Positions 24,744 through 34,353 of a DNA stretch of 64,000 bases are shown here, one piece after another. The stretch lies in assembly GCA_020638695.1 (NCBI GenBank), contig JACKIB010000005.1:62001-126000 (forward strand), read 5' to 3'. The notes under the pieces are model-generated. The model saw only the letters and a program-made list of their open reading frames with translations. It was not told the origin of the DNA and searched no databases. Positions within the stretch are counted from its first letter, which is position 1; the number at the start of each line of letters is the position of its first letter. This DNA comes from Planctomycetota bacterium (GTDB lineage Bacteria; Planctomycetota; UBA1135; UBA2386). A program made the translations under genes and the position numbers.

Positions 24744-25962
24744 TCAGTTGTAGGTGTAGCAGAACACCGGGTTGTAGGCGAACGACGCGCTGTCGACGCC
24801 CGTCGTGTTGGTCGTGCTGTAGGTGTCGCAGCTGGCCCGCTTGGCGTTGTCTCGCGGTGGTGCGGCGGCAGGCAGCTTCAGGTAGTAGGCCTGGGTCAGT
24901 GCCACCTGGTTGTACTGCGTTTCGTGCCAACCACCCTGGAAGGCGAGCTCCTGGTTTGCCAGCGACGAGGACCATGGAATCAGCCGGAAGAAGTAGCCGG
25001 TGTATCCGGAGGTGTTGACGCTCTTCGGGAAGGTGAGCATGGCACCAGCACCATCGGGCCCACCAGATGCAGCTTGTTGCAACCGGTGTTCAAGTCGACG
25101 CCGGTGTCGTTCTTGGCCGACGAGATCGCGTGGATGGTGGGGGTCTCGTAGCCGGTGAAGTAGCTGTAGTGGTAGAAGACCACCTTGTTCTGGTAGTTGA
25201 GCACCCCGTACTTGCCGCCGTACGCGATCGCGCTCGCGAAGATGTAGGAGCCGGACGTCGTTGTGCCGTGCTCCCCGTCGTTGCACCGCGTGGTCACTCC
25301 CGCCGAATTGTTGTCGAGTCGGGTCGAGGGAATGTAGGCAGTCGTTTGCGGCAAGGCGGCGTCGGTCGCGAGACCGAAGCTGTCGAGGTAGTAGGTGCGC
25401 GAAGTGGTCGTCCCCCACGCCAGGTTGTTCGCGAGCGTGCCGCCGGCGAACTCGTACTCCATCAACAGATCCGCGGTACCGTCGTGGGCGTAGTTGGTGG
25501 TGAACGGGAAGCGGTAGGCGCCGGTGGAGCCACCCCACACGTCGGGACTGGTCGGCGGGTTGCCGCTGAGGGTCGGCCACGTGACCGAGCCGCTGAAACA
25601 CATAGTGAGCGTGCTCTGGCGATTGCTGGCGAACGTCGAGCCGAACGAGTCGAAGTCACCCTTGCCGCAGCTCAGGATCACGTTCGACCAGGACTTGCCG
25701 GGACCCGTGGAGGTCGTGTGGCTCCGGTAGTCGGCACGGAACCGCACTTCGCTGATGGTCATCTTCTTGCTCCGCACTTCCCCGTCGACCTGCTGCTGGC
25801 GGCCGCTGGGGTAGCGGAGGAAGTAGTACGCGTAGTACGGCCCCTCGGTCGAGGCATACTCTGGCGGAGAGTAGTAGAAGAAGGGTAGTAGAAGAAGGTC
25901 TGCGCGGAGGCCGAGGCGACCAGGGCGAAGAGTGAGAGGGTCGTGCAGATCAGTGTCTTCAT
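24744..25962 (-). pseudogene. Exported planctomycete surface protein gene, broken by two frameshifts
   Basis: The ATG at 25962 starts a clean signal peptide (MKTLICTTLSLFALVASASAQ), but the frame is lost 21 codons in. An exact tandem duplication of 14 bp at 25871-25898 shifts it. Removing one copy gives QTFFYYSPPEYASTEGPYY and joins the long downstream frame (SEVRFRADYRS, a Cys/Tyr-rich exported domain). A second shift near 25035-25055 moves translation to the last frame, which ends ASFAYNPVFCYTYN. Correcting both (-14 and +1) gives an integral number of codons, about 401 residues. All three segments share the same aromatic, Thr/Ser-rich composition. It could be a pseudogene, a slippage-switched gene or, for the second site, a sequencing error. 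Confidence 0.8.
25871..25898. repeat. 14-bp perfect tandem duplication causing a frameshift
   Basis: GTAGTAGAAGAAGG occurs twice head to tail (25871-25884, 25885-25898). On the coding (minus) strand it doubles CCTTCTTCTACTAC just after the signal-peptide cleavage region. The 14-bp length breaks the frame; a single copy would be in frame. Confidence 0.9.
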
Positions 25963-26336
25963 GGGCGGTTCGGCTCGGGCCGCGGGAAGGCGATGCAGAC
26001 GGACAGCCCGATCTGGCAATGCTAGCCGAGAAATCGGAGTCGTCGCCGCCGACCGTGCCCAGGGCCGATCGCCGCTATCCCGTTCCGGTGCCCGCGCGGT
26101 ACTGCCCGGACGCCTGACGCGGCCACCGTCGGCGGACTCCGATAGCCGGACCACTCCCGTGCAGCCTCGCGAGATCCGGGACACGCGGCCGGCCGTGGAC
26201 GACTCGGCCCGCGGGGTCAGGTCCGCGGCTCGCCGGCAGGTCTACGTCAGACCGCTGTGTCCCCCGACGACGAACCCTGCGCCTTCGGGGCGGTCGGAGC
26301 GCGGGTCGTGACCCGTTCCCCCGGACCGCCGCGCGA
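25963..26336. other. Intergenic, 374 bp, no feature recognised
   Basis: This lies upstream of the broken surface-protein gene and downstream of the DUF1579 gene. Short frames exist but are Arg/Ser/Ala-rich shadows without homology or ribosome binding sites. It presumably held the promoter of the gene starting at 25962, but I see no clear -35/-10 pair. Confidence 0.5.
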
Positions 26337-27416
26337 TCACTTGGCTTTGCGGCGCGTGTAGGTGATCTTCATCGTCGACTTCATCTCGCCGGCGTCGAGC
26401 TTCATGTTCAGTACCCGCTGGTCCTTGCCCTCGCGCGTCAGCTTCTGCTCGATCTTCATCGGCTTGCCGTCCGGGCCGGTGCTGGTGCCGGTCAACGTGT
26501 AGGTTCCGGTCTTCTTGTCGCGGGTGCCGGTTGTGACCGTGAAGGTCGGCGACATCGAGTCGATCCACAGGCCGGCGTACTTCTTCTGCGTCGCATCCCA
26601 GCCGAGCAGCCCGTAGCCGGAGAACGGCTGGCCCATGAACTGACAGCGGAATACGGACCACGCCCAGCGGTTGTCGCAGATTGCGTGCACGTGCTCGGTG
26701 CCCTTGTCCGTGGTCTTCTGGCCGGCGTACTCGCTCTCGACCACCGCGTTCCACGTCCCCACGTCCTGCGTCACCGCCGCAGCGTGCACCGGCAGCTTCG
26801 CGTCAGGCTTCGCCTTGACCGAGGCGTTCATCAGCTTGGTGGGGCGGGCCTCCTTCGAGCGCGTCCGCTCCATCACCATGAACTGCTTCTCCTTGCCGTC
26901 GGGGCCGACCATGTAGAGGGTCTCGGTGAGCTTGTCCGCGCCGGAGAACTTGCAGACGCTCTTCATCTTGCCCTGTGGCGATTCACCGACCCATGTCCAC
27001 GTTTCGGTCTTCTTGTCGTACGTGCCGGTGAGCGGTGTGAGTCCGGGGCAATGGTCGTCCGACGACACCACGTAGCTGACGTACTGCTTCTGGAACGGGT
27101 CGTAACCGACCAGCCACAGCCCGGTGGACCGCTGTCCGGCGCAGGTCATCTCGGACTCCCACTTGAGCCACAGCCCGTCGCACAGCAATTCGGCGTGCTC
27201 GTGGCCCTGCGAATCCATGGCTTTCTCCATGCCGGGGACACCGGGCATCGCCTCCATCCTGCCGGAAACCGTCCAGGTTCCGACGTATTGCTTGAGTGCT
27301 GCGTGGTGCTCGGTCTTGGGGTTGGGCATGCCCTCAACCGCTTTCTTCTCGGGTGCCTGGGCGCACAGTCCGGCGGTTGCGAGCAGTGTAGAAACGAAGA
27401 TCTGGTGTGTTCTCAT
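26337..27416 (-). CDS. Exported two-domain DUF1579 protein
   Basis: 359 residues with a signal peptide (IFVSTLLATAGLCAQ). Two DUF1579-type domains lie in tandem. Each has the family pattern G-T-W (YVGTWTVSG at about 40; DVGTWNAVVES at about 215), then a Cys-Asp-G/N-x-W-x-W segment, G-Y-D-P/G-W-D-A-T-Q-K-Y, and T-G-T-x-D-K-K-T. The family forms a lipocalin-like barrel of unknown ligand. The ATG at 27416 is preceded by GAGGAAG at good distance, which fixes the start. It is divergent from the FG-GAP pseudogene. Confidence 0.85.
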   Translation of the reverse strand: MRTHQIFVSTLLATAGLCAQAPEKKAVEGMPNPKTEHHAALKQYVGTWTVSGRMEAMPGVPGMEKAMDSQGHEHAELLCDGLWLKWESEMTCAGQRSTGLWLVGYDPFQKQYVSYVVSSDDHCPGLTPLTGTYDKKTETWTWVGESPQGKMKSVCKFSGADKLTETLYMVGPDGKEKQFMVMERTRSKEARPTKLMNASVKAKPDAKLPVHAAAVTQDVGTWNAVVESEYAGQKTTDKGTEHVHAICDNRWAWSVFRCQFMGQPFSGYGLLGWDATQKKYAGLWIDSMSPTFTVTTGTRDKKTGTYTLTGTSTGPDGKPMKIEQKLTREGKDQRVLNMKLDAGEMKSTMKITYTRRKAK

Positions 27417-27674
27417 CGGGTTCTTCCTCGAGGGGTCCGTGTGGAGTCTCCTGAGGCTACGACACGTCGCCCGCGCGGCGGTCGCGAATTCCGATCCGGA
27501 CTGCGTGCCGGTCGTTCGGTGTGCGCACGTTCTGGCTCGGGTTTCGGGGCGGGGTACGTGGGGTGCAAGGTAGATGCGGCTAGGCTGGTACGGGAAACCG
27601 CGATGGAACTTGGATCGCAAGAAAAGTTCGGGCGAGCACGGGTCGACGGCGCTGAGCCACTTCCCGCGCTTCGG

Positions 27675-29218
27675 ATGCGTCGGGGACGAATGTGCGTGGG
27701 CGCGCTGCTCGTCCTACTACTATGCGCTCGAGACGCGGCCGCCCAGCACGATGCCCATCGGATCTTCACGTTCGAGCCACCGCGGGGGGAGACCTCGGGC
27801 TTCGGCTACGCGGCGGCAATCGCCGGAGACGTCGATCGCGACGGCTGCGCGGACGTGATCCTAGGCTCGCCGTACGCCAACCAGGGCAATGGTGCCGCGT
27901 ACGTTTACAGTGGTCGGTCCGGAGCCCTGTTGCACACGCTGCGCGGCCAAGCGACCGGACAGCTCGGTTTCGCCGTGTCCACCGCAGGCGATGTCGACCG
28001 GGATGGGCACGCGGACGTGGTGGTGGGGGAGTGGACGCGATCACAGGCGTTGGTGTTCTCCGGGCGAACCGGAGCGCTATTGCTCACCCTCGCCGCGCCT
28101 GTGCGACTCTTCGGCTACTCGGTCGGCGATGCGGGCGACGTGAACCGTGATGGCTACGCGGACGTCATCGTTGGGTCGCTCGACAACCAGTGGGTCGGCT
28201 ACGCAGCAGTCTTCTCGGGCCGCAACGGTGCACTGCTCTACGCGTTCCGGGGTGACTCGCCTGGGGATCAGTTCGGTATCTCGGTCGATGGAGCCGGTGA
28301 CACCGACTCCGACGGCTACCCGGATCTGGTGGTCGGTGCGCCGCGCGACGACAACACCGGTACCGATTCGGGAATGATCCGCATCTTCTCCGGGAAGGAC
28401 GGTTCGGTTCTGCGCTCGATCGACGGGCGAGCCGCCGGTGAGTTGCTCGGGTACTGGGTCAGCGGCGGAGGGGATGTCGACCGCGACTCGGCAGCCGATG
28501 TGGTGGCGAGCGCGGCGGGCGCGAACCGCGTCGACACGTATTCGGGGCGCAGTGGGCGTCGGATCTGGGCATTCACCGGCGACCGCGACTTCGGTTGGAC
28601 GTGCTCGGGCGCTGGAGACGTCGACGCGGATGGGTACGCGGACGTCGTGGCTGGTCGCTGGCAACGCAGCAGCACGAAGGACCCGGGCAGTTGCACGGTG
28701 ATCTCCGGCAGAACCGGCCAGGCGCTGCTCAACCTTGCAATGTCGGTGGCGGGGGTGACGTCAACGGCGATGGCTGTCCGGACATCGTCAGTGGTGGGTG
28801 GGCGCAGGCCTCCTGGGTCTACTCCGGTAGGCAGTTGGCGCTGCGCGGCGACGTCCACGAGATCGCGCTTCCCGCCGGAGGTACGCAGAACTTGCGACTC
28901 CATGCCGGGGCGGCGCACGCCCACCGGACCTACTGGATCGCGGGTTCGATCCATGGCATCTCGCCCGGCATCCAGCTGCATGGGATCCACATCCCGCTCA
29001 ATCCGGACCGCTACACCGATCTCCTGTTCACTCATGTGGGGGCGCCGCAGCTGTCAGGCTTTCGCGGCGTGCTGAACGACGACGGTGCGGCGGTCGCGGC
29101 CATCCACGTTCCGGACCGAATGCCGCCGGGCTCGGTCACGCTGCACCATGCGTTTCTCGTCTACACGGCCAGCGGCGTGCACTGGGTCAGCAATGCCGTG
29201 CCGCTGTCGCTGAAGTAG
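27675..29218 (+). pseudogene. FG-GAP/integrin-alpha-like repeat exported protein, frameshifted by 7-nt deletion
   Basis: A signal peptide (GALLVLLLCARDAAAQHDAHR) is followed by about seven FG-GAP units with calcium-loop motifs (GDVDRDGCADVI, GDVNRDGYADVI, GDTDSDGYPDLV), homologous from end to end to the intact gene just downstream. The frame fails at about 28734-28740. Between CAGGC and GTCGGTGG this copy has 23 nt where the intact paralogue has 30, a 7-nt loss. The C-terminal part (GGGGDVNGDGCPDI to the final NAVPLSLK) continues in another frame to 29218. ATG 27603, also in frame, is an alternative start. The frame before the lesion still encodes a 350-residue secreted product. Confidence 0.85.
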
Positions 29219-29392
29219 TTCTGGCCCGTGCAATCCGCACCGGCTCCGCACCGCGGCGGTTGCTCGGTGCAGCCGCGCGCAGTGCAGAAGCGCGCCAGGG
29301 CTGGCGTCCGGGGTCCCGCGGGATAGCATGGGCTCGGCGCGCGGCTCGCGCGACCCATCGCGTCTGCACCTCTAGCACCTCAGGAGCCATCC

Positions 29393-30967
29393 ATGCGCTT
29401 CGTCTCGCTGTCCACGTTTCTGTTCCTGGCCGTAGCAAGTCAGGCCGCGGTCGCCCAACACGACGCGCACCGGATGTTCACCCTGGTGGGGCCGACCGCC
29501 ACCGAGAACTTCGGCGCGGCCCAGGCCGTCGCCGGTGACATCAACCTCGACGGCTGTGCCGACATCGTGATCGGGGCGCGTTACGCCAATGCCAACGCCG
29601 GCGCGGTCTACGTGTTCAGCGGCCGCAACGGCGCACTGCTCTACACCTTCAATGGCACTGCGGTGTCCGGGCAGCTCGGCTACGTGGTTTCCGGGGCCGG
29701 CGACGTCGACCGCGACGGGTTCCCCGACATCGTCGCGGGCGCGCCGTACGCCAACGGCAGCACCGGCCAGGTGGTGGTGTTCTCCGGGCGCACCGGCGCG
29801 GTGATCTGGACGCTCAATGGCGTGAGTTCCGGGGAGCGCTTCGGTTTCTCCGTCGGGGATGCCGGCGACGTGAACCGCGACGGCAATGCCGACGTGATCG
29901 TCGGGGTGCCGAGCGGCAACGCCGGAACCGGGCAGGCGGTCGTCTTTTCGGGGAAGGACGGCAAGGTGCTCTACACCTTCAACGGCGATTCGGCGGCCGA
30001 CTCGTTCGGGCAGTCCGTCGACGGAGCCGGGGATGTCAACCTCGACGGTTTCCCCGACCTGGTGGCCGGCGCGCCGCTCGACGACAACAACGGGACGAGC
30101 TCGGGCATGGTTCGGTTGCTGTCCGGCAAGGACGGTTCGATCCTGCGCTCGATCGACGGTGCCGCGGGCGAACAACTCGGCTTCTGGGTCAGTGGCGGCG
30201 GCGACATCAACCGCGACGCGTTCGCCGACGTGGTGGCGAGTGCCTACGGGGCCAATCGGGTCGACACCTACTCGGGGCGCGATGGCACCCGAATCTGGGG
30301 CTACGTCGGTCAGGCCGGCGAGTCGTTCGGGTGGACCTGCGCTGGCGCGGGTGACGTCGACAAGGACGGCTACGCCGACTTCATCGGCGGCAAGGGCTCG
30401 GCCAGCAGCACGACCGACCCCGGTGTTTCGCGCGTGATCTCGGGCCGAACCGGTCAGGCCTTGCTGACCTTCCAGGGCTACCAAGTCGGTGGCGGTGGCG
30501 ACATCAATGGCGATGGCTACTCCGACGTGATCGCGGGGACCTGGCTGCTGAACGGCGTGTGCTGGGTCTATTCCGGCAAGCAATTGTCGCTGCGCAGCGA
30601 TGTGCACGAGATCCCGCTGACGACCGGCGGTACGCAGAACCTGACCCTCGACGCGGGGGTGGCGCAAGCGAACCGGAACTACTGGATCTTCGGCTCGGTC
30701 ACCGGCACCAAGCCCGGCATCACCTTGCAAGGTGTGGATATCCCGCTCAATCCGGATCCCTACACCGACTTGTTGATCGCCAACATCAACGCGCCGAACT
30801 TCGTGCGCTTCCGCGGCACGCTGGACGCCAACGGGGCGGCGACCGCGGCGCTCCAGGTGCCGAACAACCTGCCGCCCGGGTCGATCACGCTGTACCACGC
30901 GTTCCTGGTCTACAACGGCAGCACGTTCTACATGGCGAGCAACGGCGCGTCGGTGTTGCTGAAGTAG
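29393..30967 (+). CDS. FG-GAP/integrin-alpha-like repeat exported protein
   Basis: 524 residues. Signal peptide STFLFLAVASQAAVAQ, then about seven FG-GAP beta-propeller units, each with F-G-x-x-V/A-x-x-A-G-D-I/V-x-x-D-G-x-x-D-I/V and V-F-S-G-R-x-G-A. The Asp-rich loops are expected to bind calcium. The last 110 residues (from GGTQNLTLDAG to the terminal VLLK) form the short domain found at the end of many planctomycete secreted proteins, perhaps for sorting or attachment. AGGAG 7 nt before the ATG is a clear ribosome binding site. It is the intact member of a tandem pair; the upstream copy is frameshifted. Confidence 0.88.
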   Translation: MRFVSLSTFLFLAVASQAAVAQHDAHRMFTLVGPTATENFGAAQAVAGDINLDGCADIVIGARYANANAGAVYVFSGRNGALLYTFNGTAVSGQLGYVVSGAGDVDRDGFPDIVAGAPYANGSTGQVVVFSGRTGAVIWTLNGVSSGERFGFSVGDAGDVNRDGNADVIVGVPSGNAGTGQAVVFSGKDGKVLYTFNGDSAADSFGQSVDGAGDVNLDGFPDLVAGAPLDDNNGTSSGMVRLLSGKDGSILRSIDGAAGEQLGFWVSGGGDINRDAFADVVASAYGANRVDTYSGRDGTRIWGYVGQAGESFGWTCAGAGDVDKDGYADFIGGKGSASSTTDPGVSRVISGRTGQALLTFQGYQVGGGGDINGDGYSDVIAGTWLLNGVCWVYSGKQLSLRSDVHEIPLTTGGTQNLTLDAGVAQANRNYWIFGSVTGTKPGITLQGVDIPLNPDPYTDLLIANINAPNFVRFRGTLDANGAATAALQVPNNLPPGSITLYHAFLVYNGSTFYMASNGASVLLK

Positions 30968-30995
30968 TCGCGTAGCGGCTGCGATAGTCCGGGCA

Positions 30996-31081
30996 AGTGC
31001 CCCTCGTCTGAAGTTCGCAGCAACGCAGCGGCGGATCGAGCGGCCGGGTACATGTGCTGCGAACTCCGGACGCGGGGTACT
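30996..31081. repeat. 86-bp inverted, internally deleted copy of repeat family A
   Basis: The reverse complement of this stretch matches the two ends of the 165-bp units at 2807-3136 (AGTNCCCCGCGTCCGGAGTT ... CGAGGGGCACT) and lacks the middle 79 bp. The missing part is flanked by TTGCTG in the long units, so deletion between short direct repeats explains it. The whole element folds into a hairpin between two convergent genes and could act as a bidirectional terminator. Its last bases supply the TAG stop codon of the sigma-factor fusion gene. Confidence 0.8.
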
Positions 31082-34000
31082 AGCGACGCTCGGGCGGCTG
31101 CAAGTCCAGAGTGACTCGGTCGGTGCCGCCCCCGCGGACCTCGGCGCGGAAATCGCCTCGGCCGACATCGGCATTCACCTGAATGCGGTAGCGCCCGACG
31201 GGCAGGCCCTCGAGTTCCCCGTTCCCTCCGCGCACGCGCAGCCACTGCGGCACCGGAGTGCGATCGGTCTTGCCGTCGGCGCGCAGCCGCGCGAGGTGCA
31301 CGTAGATGTCCTTCCCACCGGCGGCCGGGATCTCGACGTGCAGCGTGCAGCGACCGGGCGGCGCCAGCTGCATCGTGTGCGTGCGCCCCGCCTCCACGGC
31401 GAAGCGCGTGCCGAGCGCCACGTGCGAGAACGCGCCGACGCGGAACGGGTTGGCGACCAGCGTGTAGTTGCCCGCTGCCAGCTGATGGTCGAAGCGGAAC
31501 CGCCCCTCGGTGTCGGTGGTGGTGCGCTGGCCGCGCTCCTGCGACTCGTCGGCGAGCTGCAGCTCGACTCCGCTCACCGGCTTGCCGTCGGGTCCGCGGA
31601 GCACTCCCTCGACCACCGCGCTGCGCGGCATCGTGATGCTGCGGTCCATGGTCTGGCCCGACGAGACCGTGAACGGCCCGTCCGTCGTGAGCGGCCACTT
31701 CGCGTGCTCGATCACCAGCGTCACGGTGCCAACCGGCGCATCGCGCAGCGCGAAACCACCGTCCTCGTCGGTGACCACCGAGCCGACCTTGGACCGGCTG
31801 ACGAACGGGTTCGCACGGGGTGGGCGGTCCCCGCTGATGGCGCGGATCGTGGCCTTGGCGACCGGCTTGCCGTCGGCGTCGCGCACCTGGCCGCGCACGG
31901 TGGATCCACGCTGTAGCTTGACGATGCACATGTCCGGGGTCGGATCCGCGCGCAGCACCACGCGACGATCGATGCCGGGTGCGTAACCGGGTGCCACGAC
32001 CAGTACCCCCAGCACGTTTCCGGGCGCGTTGCCGTACTTGCTGTGCCACTCGCCCGCGGGACTGCGGATGTCCTTGCCGGTGATGCCGAACCCCAGGCTG
32101 ATCCCGGCGCGTTCCCCGGCCCGCAGCCGTGGGGCGGTCTCGTAGATGCGGAAGCGCTCGATCGGGGCGCCGGTCTCGGAGTCGATCACGCGTCCAGCGG
32201 CGAAGCCCGCAACGGAGAGTGCGATGCGCAGGTCCTCGCGCCCGACCACGACCTTGCTGTGCCACGACAGGTGGCCGCGCTTGGAGCAGTGGAGGTGGAC
32301 CGACTCCGTGGTGAGCCCGTCGACGGTGAAGTGGCCGTTCGCGTCCGTCTTGACCGGCTTGGACATGCGGCCGGAGCCCGACGTCACGCCCAGCGACGCG
32401 CCGGCGAGCGCGGCGCCCGAGCCGTCGACCACCGTGCCACCGATCCGCCCGCTGTCGGCCAGCAGGGTCAGCGCGATGTCGTGCCCGGTGTTCGCGCCCG
32501 TGCTGACTTTGACCAGCGCGTCGTGCGGCGCGAAGCCCGGGGCTTCGACCCGGAGCTGGTGCGAGCCCGGGGTGAGATCGCCGAGGGTGAACGCTCCGGT
32601 GTCGTCGGACACGGTCCGAGCTTGGAACGGCCCCTGGTCGTCGAACCGAACCGTCGCACCAGGCACCGGCGCGCCGCTGGCTGCCGCCAGCACCCGACCC
32701 GACAGCGTCGGGGACGGCGCGAGGACGATCTCCTGGGGTGCGGTCAGGGTGGACTCGAGTGGCACGCGCTTGGGGGCGAATCCGGGTTTGCGCACCAACA
32801 GCACGTGGCGGCGCTGCGCGATGTCGAGCCAGTCCACGGTGAATGCGCCGTCCGCGCCGGTCTGTGTCGCGTGCCAACTGTCGGCCATCAGCGAAGTGAC
32901 CTGTGCGCCGGCGATCGGCAGGTGGTCTTCGCCGACTACGCGTCCGGTCGCGCGTCGCGCGGGTTGGAGCCGCACCGTGACCGTGCCGCGCGCGCCCGGG
33001 ACACCGAGTTGGACGCTGGTGTAGGTGATGCCGTACCCGTCGGCGACCACGCAGAGCTGGTAGGACGACCAACCGGGCGCCTGCAACGTGAAGGTGCCGT
33101 CGGCTCCGCTGCGGATCACGCGGCGGTTGGTGAACACCCGCGCGTCGGCGATGCCGCGGTCGGCCTGGTCGACCACCCGTCCGGATACCGTGCAGACCAG
33201 AGGGTCGGCGCGCAGCACCAGGTCTTGCGGTGCGGGTCTGCCGACCGGGACCGCGCGTTCGATCGGCGTGCCCGGCAGGTGCCCGGGGTCGGCGACGCGC
33301 AGCCGAAGGGTCACGGAGTGATCGGGCCGAGCGAGCGGCAGCCGCACCCGGCCGGCCGCGTCGCTGCGCAGGTCGGCGCGGTGTTCGGGTTTCCCGTCGG
33401 TGGTGAAGCCACGGAACACCTCGGCAAGCACGGCGACTCGCGGCGCGGGCTGCTGCTCCGCGGACTCGACGCGACCGGCCACCACCCACGCGGCGTCGAC
33501 CTCGGCACGGCGTTCGGTCGGCGCCGGGGCTTCCGCGGCGGGCTGCCGCTCGGCGGCAGCGCGTGCCGGCTCCGGACCGGTGTCCCCCTGAACGGCGGCG
33601 CCGGTAGGCGCGGCTGGGGTGTCGGGCAGGTGGCCCGGCGCGAGCCAGGTGCAGTAGCCGGTAATGGCGAGGCCGAGCAGGCCGGCCGCGAGCAAGAGCT
33701 TGGTCTGTGCACTCATGAGCAGGAGGGGCAGGGAGGTCGCGGCAGCTGCTCCCGACCAGGCCGCGGGCAACAGCGGGGCGAGGAACGCGCGGCGGTCGAC
33801 ATGCTCGGCGTCGAGCCGGCGGCGCAGCAAGGCCAGCGCCTGCCGCTGCCGGTCGAACACCGTGTCGACCGCGATGTCGAGTTCCTGGGCGACGCGCCGC
33901 GCCGGCATCGCTTCGAAGAAGCGCAGCCAGACCACCGCGCGCAGCGCGTCGGGCAGGGCGTCGACCGCCGCGACCAGGCGCTGGCGGCGTTCCTCGCGTT

Positions 34001-34283
34001 CGACCAGCTCGGCCGACGACGGCACGATCGACGGCAGCGGGCCCGCCTGCTCGTGGCGCCTGCGGCGCGCCGCAGACCGCCGCAGATTGGCCGCCGCATG
34101 GTGGGCGATCCGCGCCAGGAACGCGCGTGGGGATCGGATCACGGCCGCTCCCCGGGCCGCGAGCGCCCGCACGAAGGTCGCCTGGACCAGCTCCTCGGGG
34201 TCGTCGGCGAGCAGCTGCTGGGCCAGCGCGCGCACGAAGGGCTCGTGGGCGAGCAGCTGCTGGACGTCGGGCGGCGCGGTCAT
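31080..34283 (-). CDS. ECF sigma factor fused to transmembrane helix and carboxypeptidase-regulatory-like repeats
   Basis: 1067 residues. Residues about 8-70 are sigma region 2 (DPEELVQATFVRAL, SPRAFLARIAHHAAANLRR) and about 100-155 sigma region 4 (LPDALRAVVWLRF, then a helix-turn-helix VAQELDIAVDTVFDRQRQALALLRRRL). A transmembrane helix follows (about 194-214), after a second hydrophobic stretch at 167-190. The remaining 850 residues are a chain of beta-sandwich CarboxypepD_reg-like units (repeated SGRVVDxxxxGIxxA, TDxxGxFxxxxL). Topology would be a cytoplasmic sigma factor tethered to a periplasmic or surface sensor. No separate anti-sigma gene is adjacent. The TAG stop lies in repeat family A. 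Such fusions are known in planctomycetes; the signal and regulon are unknown. Confidence 0.88.
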   Translation of the reverse strand: MTAPPDVQQLLAHEPFVRALAQQLLADDPEELVQATFVRALAARGAAVIRSPRAFLARIAHHAAANLRRSAARRRRHEQAGPLPSIVPSSAELVEREERRQRLVAAVDALPDALRAVVWLRFFEAMPARRVAQELDIAVDTVFDRQRQALALLRRRLDAEHVDRRAFLAPLLPAAWSGAAAATSLPLLLMSAQTKLLLAAGLLGLAITGYCTWLAPGHLPDTPAAPTGAAVQGDTGPEPARAAAERQPAAEAPAPTERRAEVDAAWVVAGRVESAEQQPAPRVAVLAEVFRGFTTDGKPEHRADLRSDAAGRVRLPLARPDHSVTLRLRVADPGHLPGTPIERAVPVGRPAPQDLVLRADPLVCTVSGRVVDQADRGIADARVFTNRRVIRSGADGTFTLQAPGWSSYQLCVVADGYGITYTSVQLGVPGARGTVTVRLQPARRATGRVVGEDHLPIAGAQVTSLMADSWHATQTGADGAFTVDWLDIAQRRHVLLVRKPGFAPKRVPLESTLTAPQEIVLAPSPTLSGRVLAAASGAPVPGATVRFDDQGPFQARTVSDDTGAFTLGDLTPGSHQLRVEAPGFAPHDALVKVSTGANTGHDIALTLLADSGRIGGTVVDGSGAALAGASLGVTSGSGRMSKPVKTDANGHFTVDGLTTESVHLHCSKRGHLSWHSKVVVGREDLRIALSVAGFAAGRVIDSETGAPIERFRIYETAPRLRAGERAGISLGFGITGKDIRSPAGEWHSKYGNAPGNVLGVLVVAPGYAPGIDRRVVLRADPTPDMCIVKLQRGSTVRGQVRDADGKPVAKATIRAISGDRPPRANPFVSRSKVGSVVTDEDGGFALRDAPVGTVTLVIEHAKWPLTTDGPFTVSSGQTMDRSITMPRSAVVEGVLRGPDGKPVSGVELQLADESQERGQRTTTDTEGRFRFDHQLAAGNYTLVANPFRVGAFSHVALGTRFAVEAGRTHTMQLAPPGRCTLHVEIPAAGGKDIYVHLARLRADGKTDRTPVPQWLRVRGGNGELEGLPVGRYRIQVNADVGRGDFRAEVRGGGTDRVTLDLQPPERR

Positions 34284-34353
34284 CGGTGCACAGACACCGG
34301 CGCGGCGCGGCGTCTGGATGAGATTCTGCCGGAATCTTCGCGGTCCGGCCGAG

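Noticed and set aside
30928..33489. Second minus-strand frame inside the sigma-fusion gene
   Set aside because: Arg/Pro-rich out-of-phase translation of the same DNA; the true frame shows sigma and beta-sandwich motifs.
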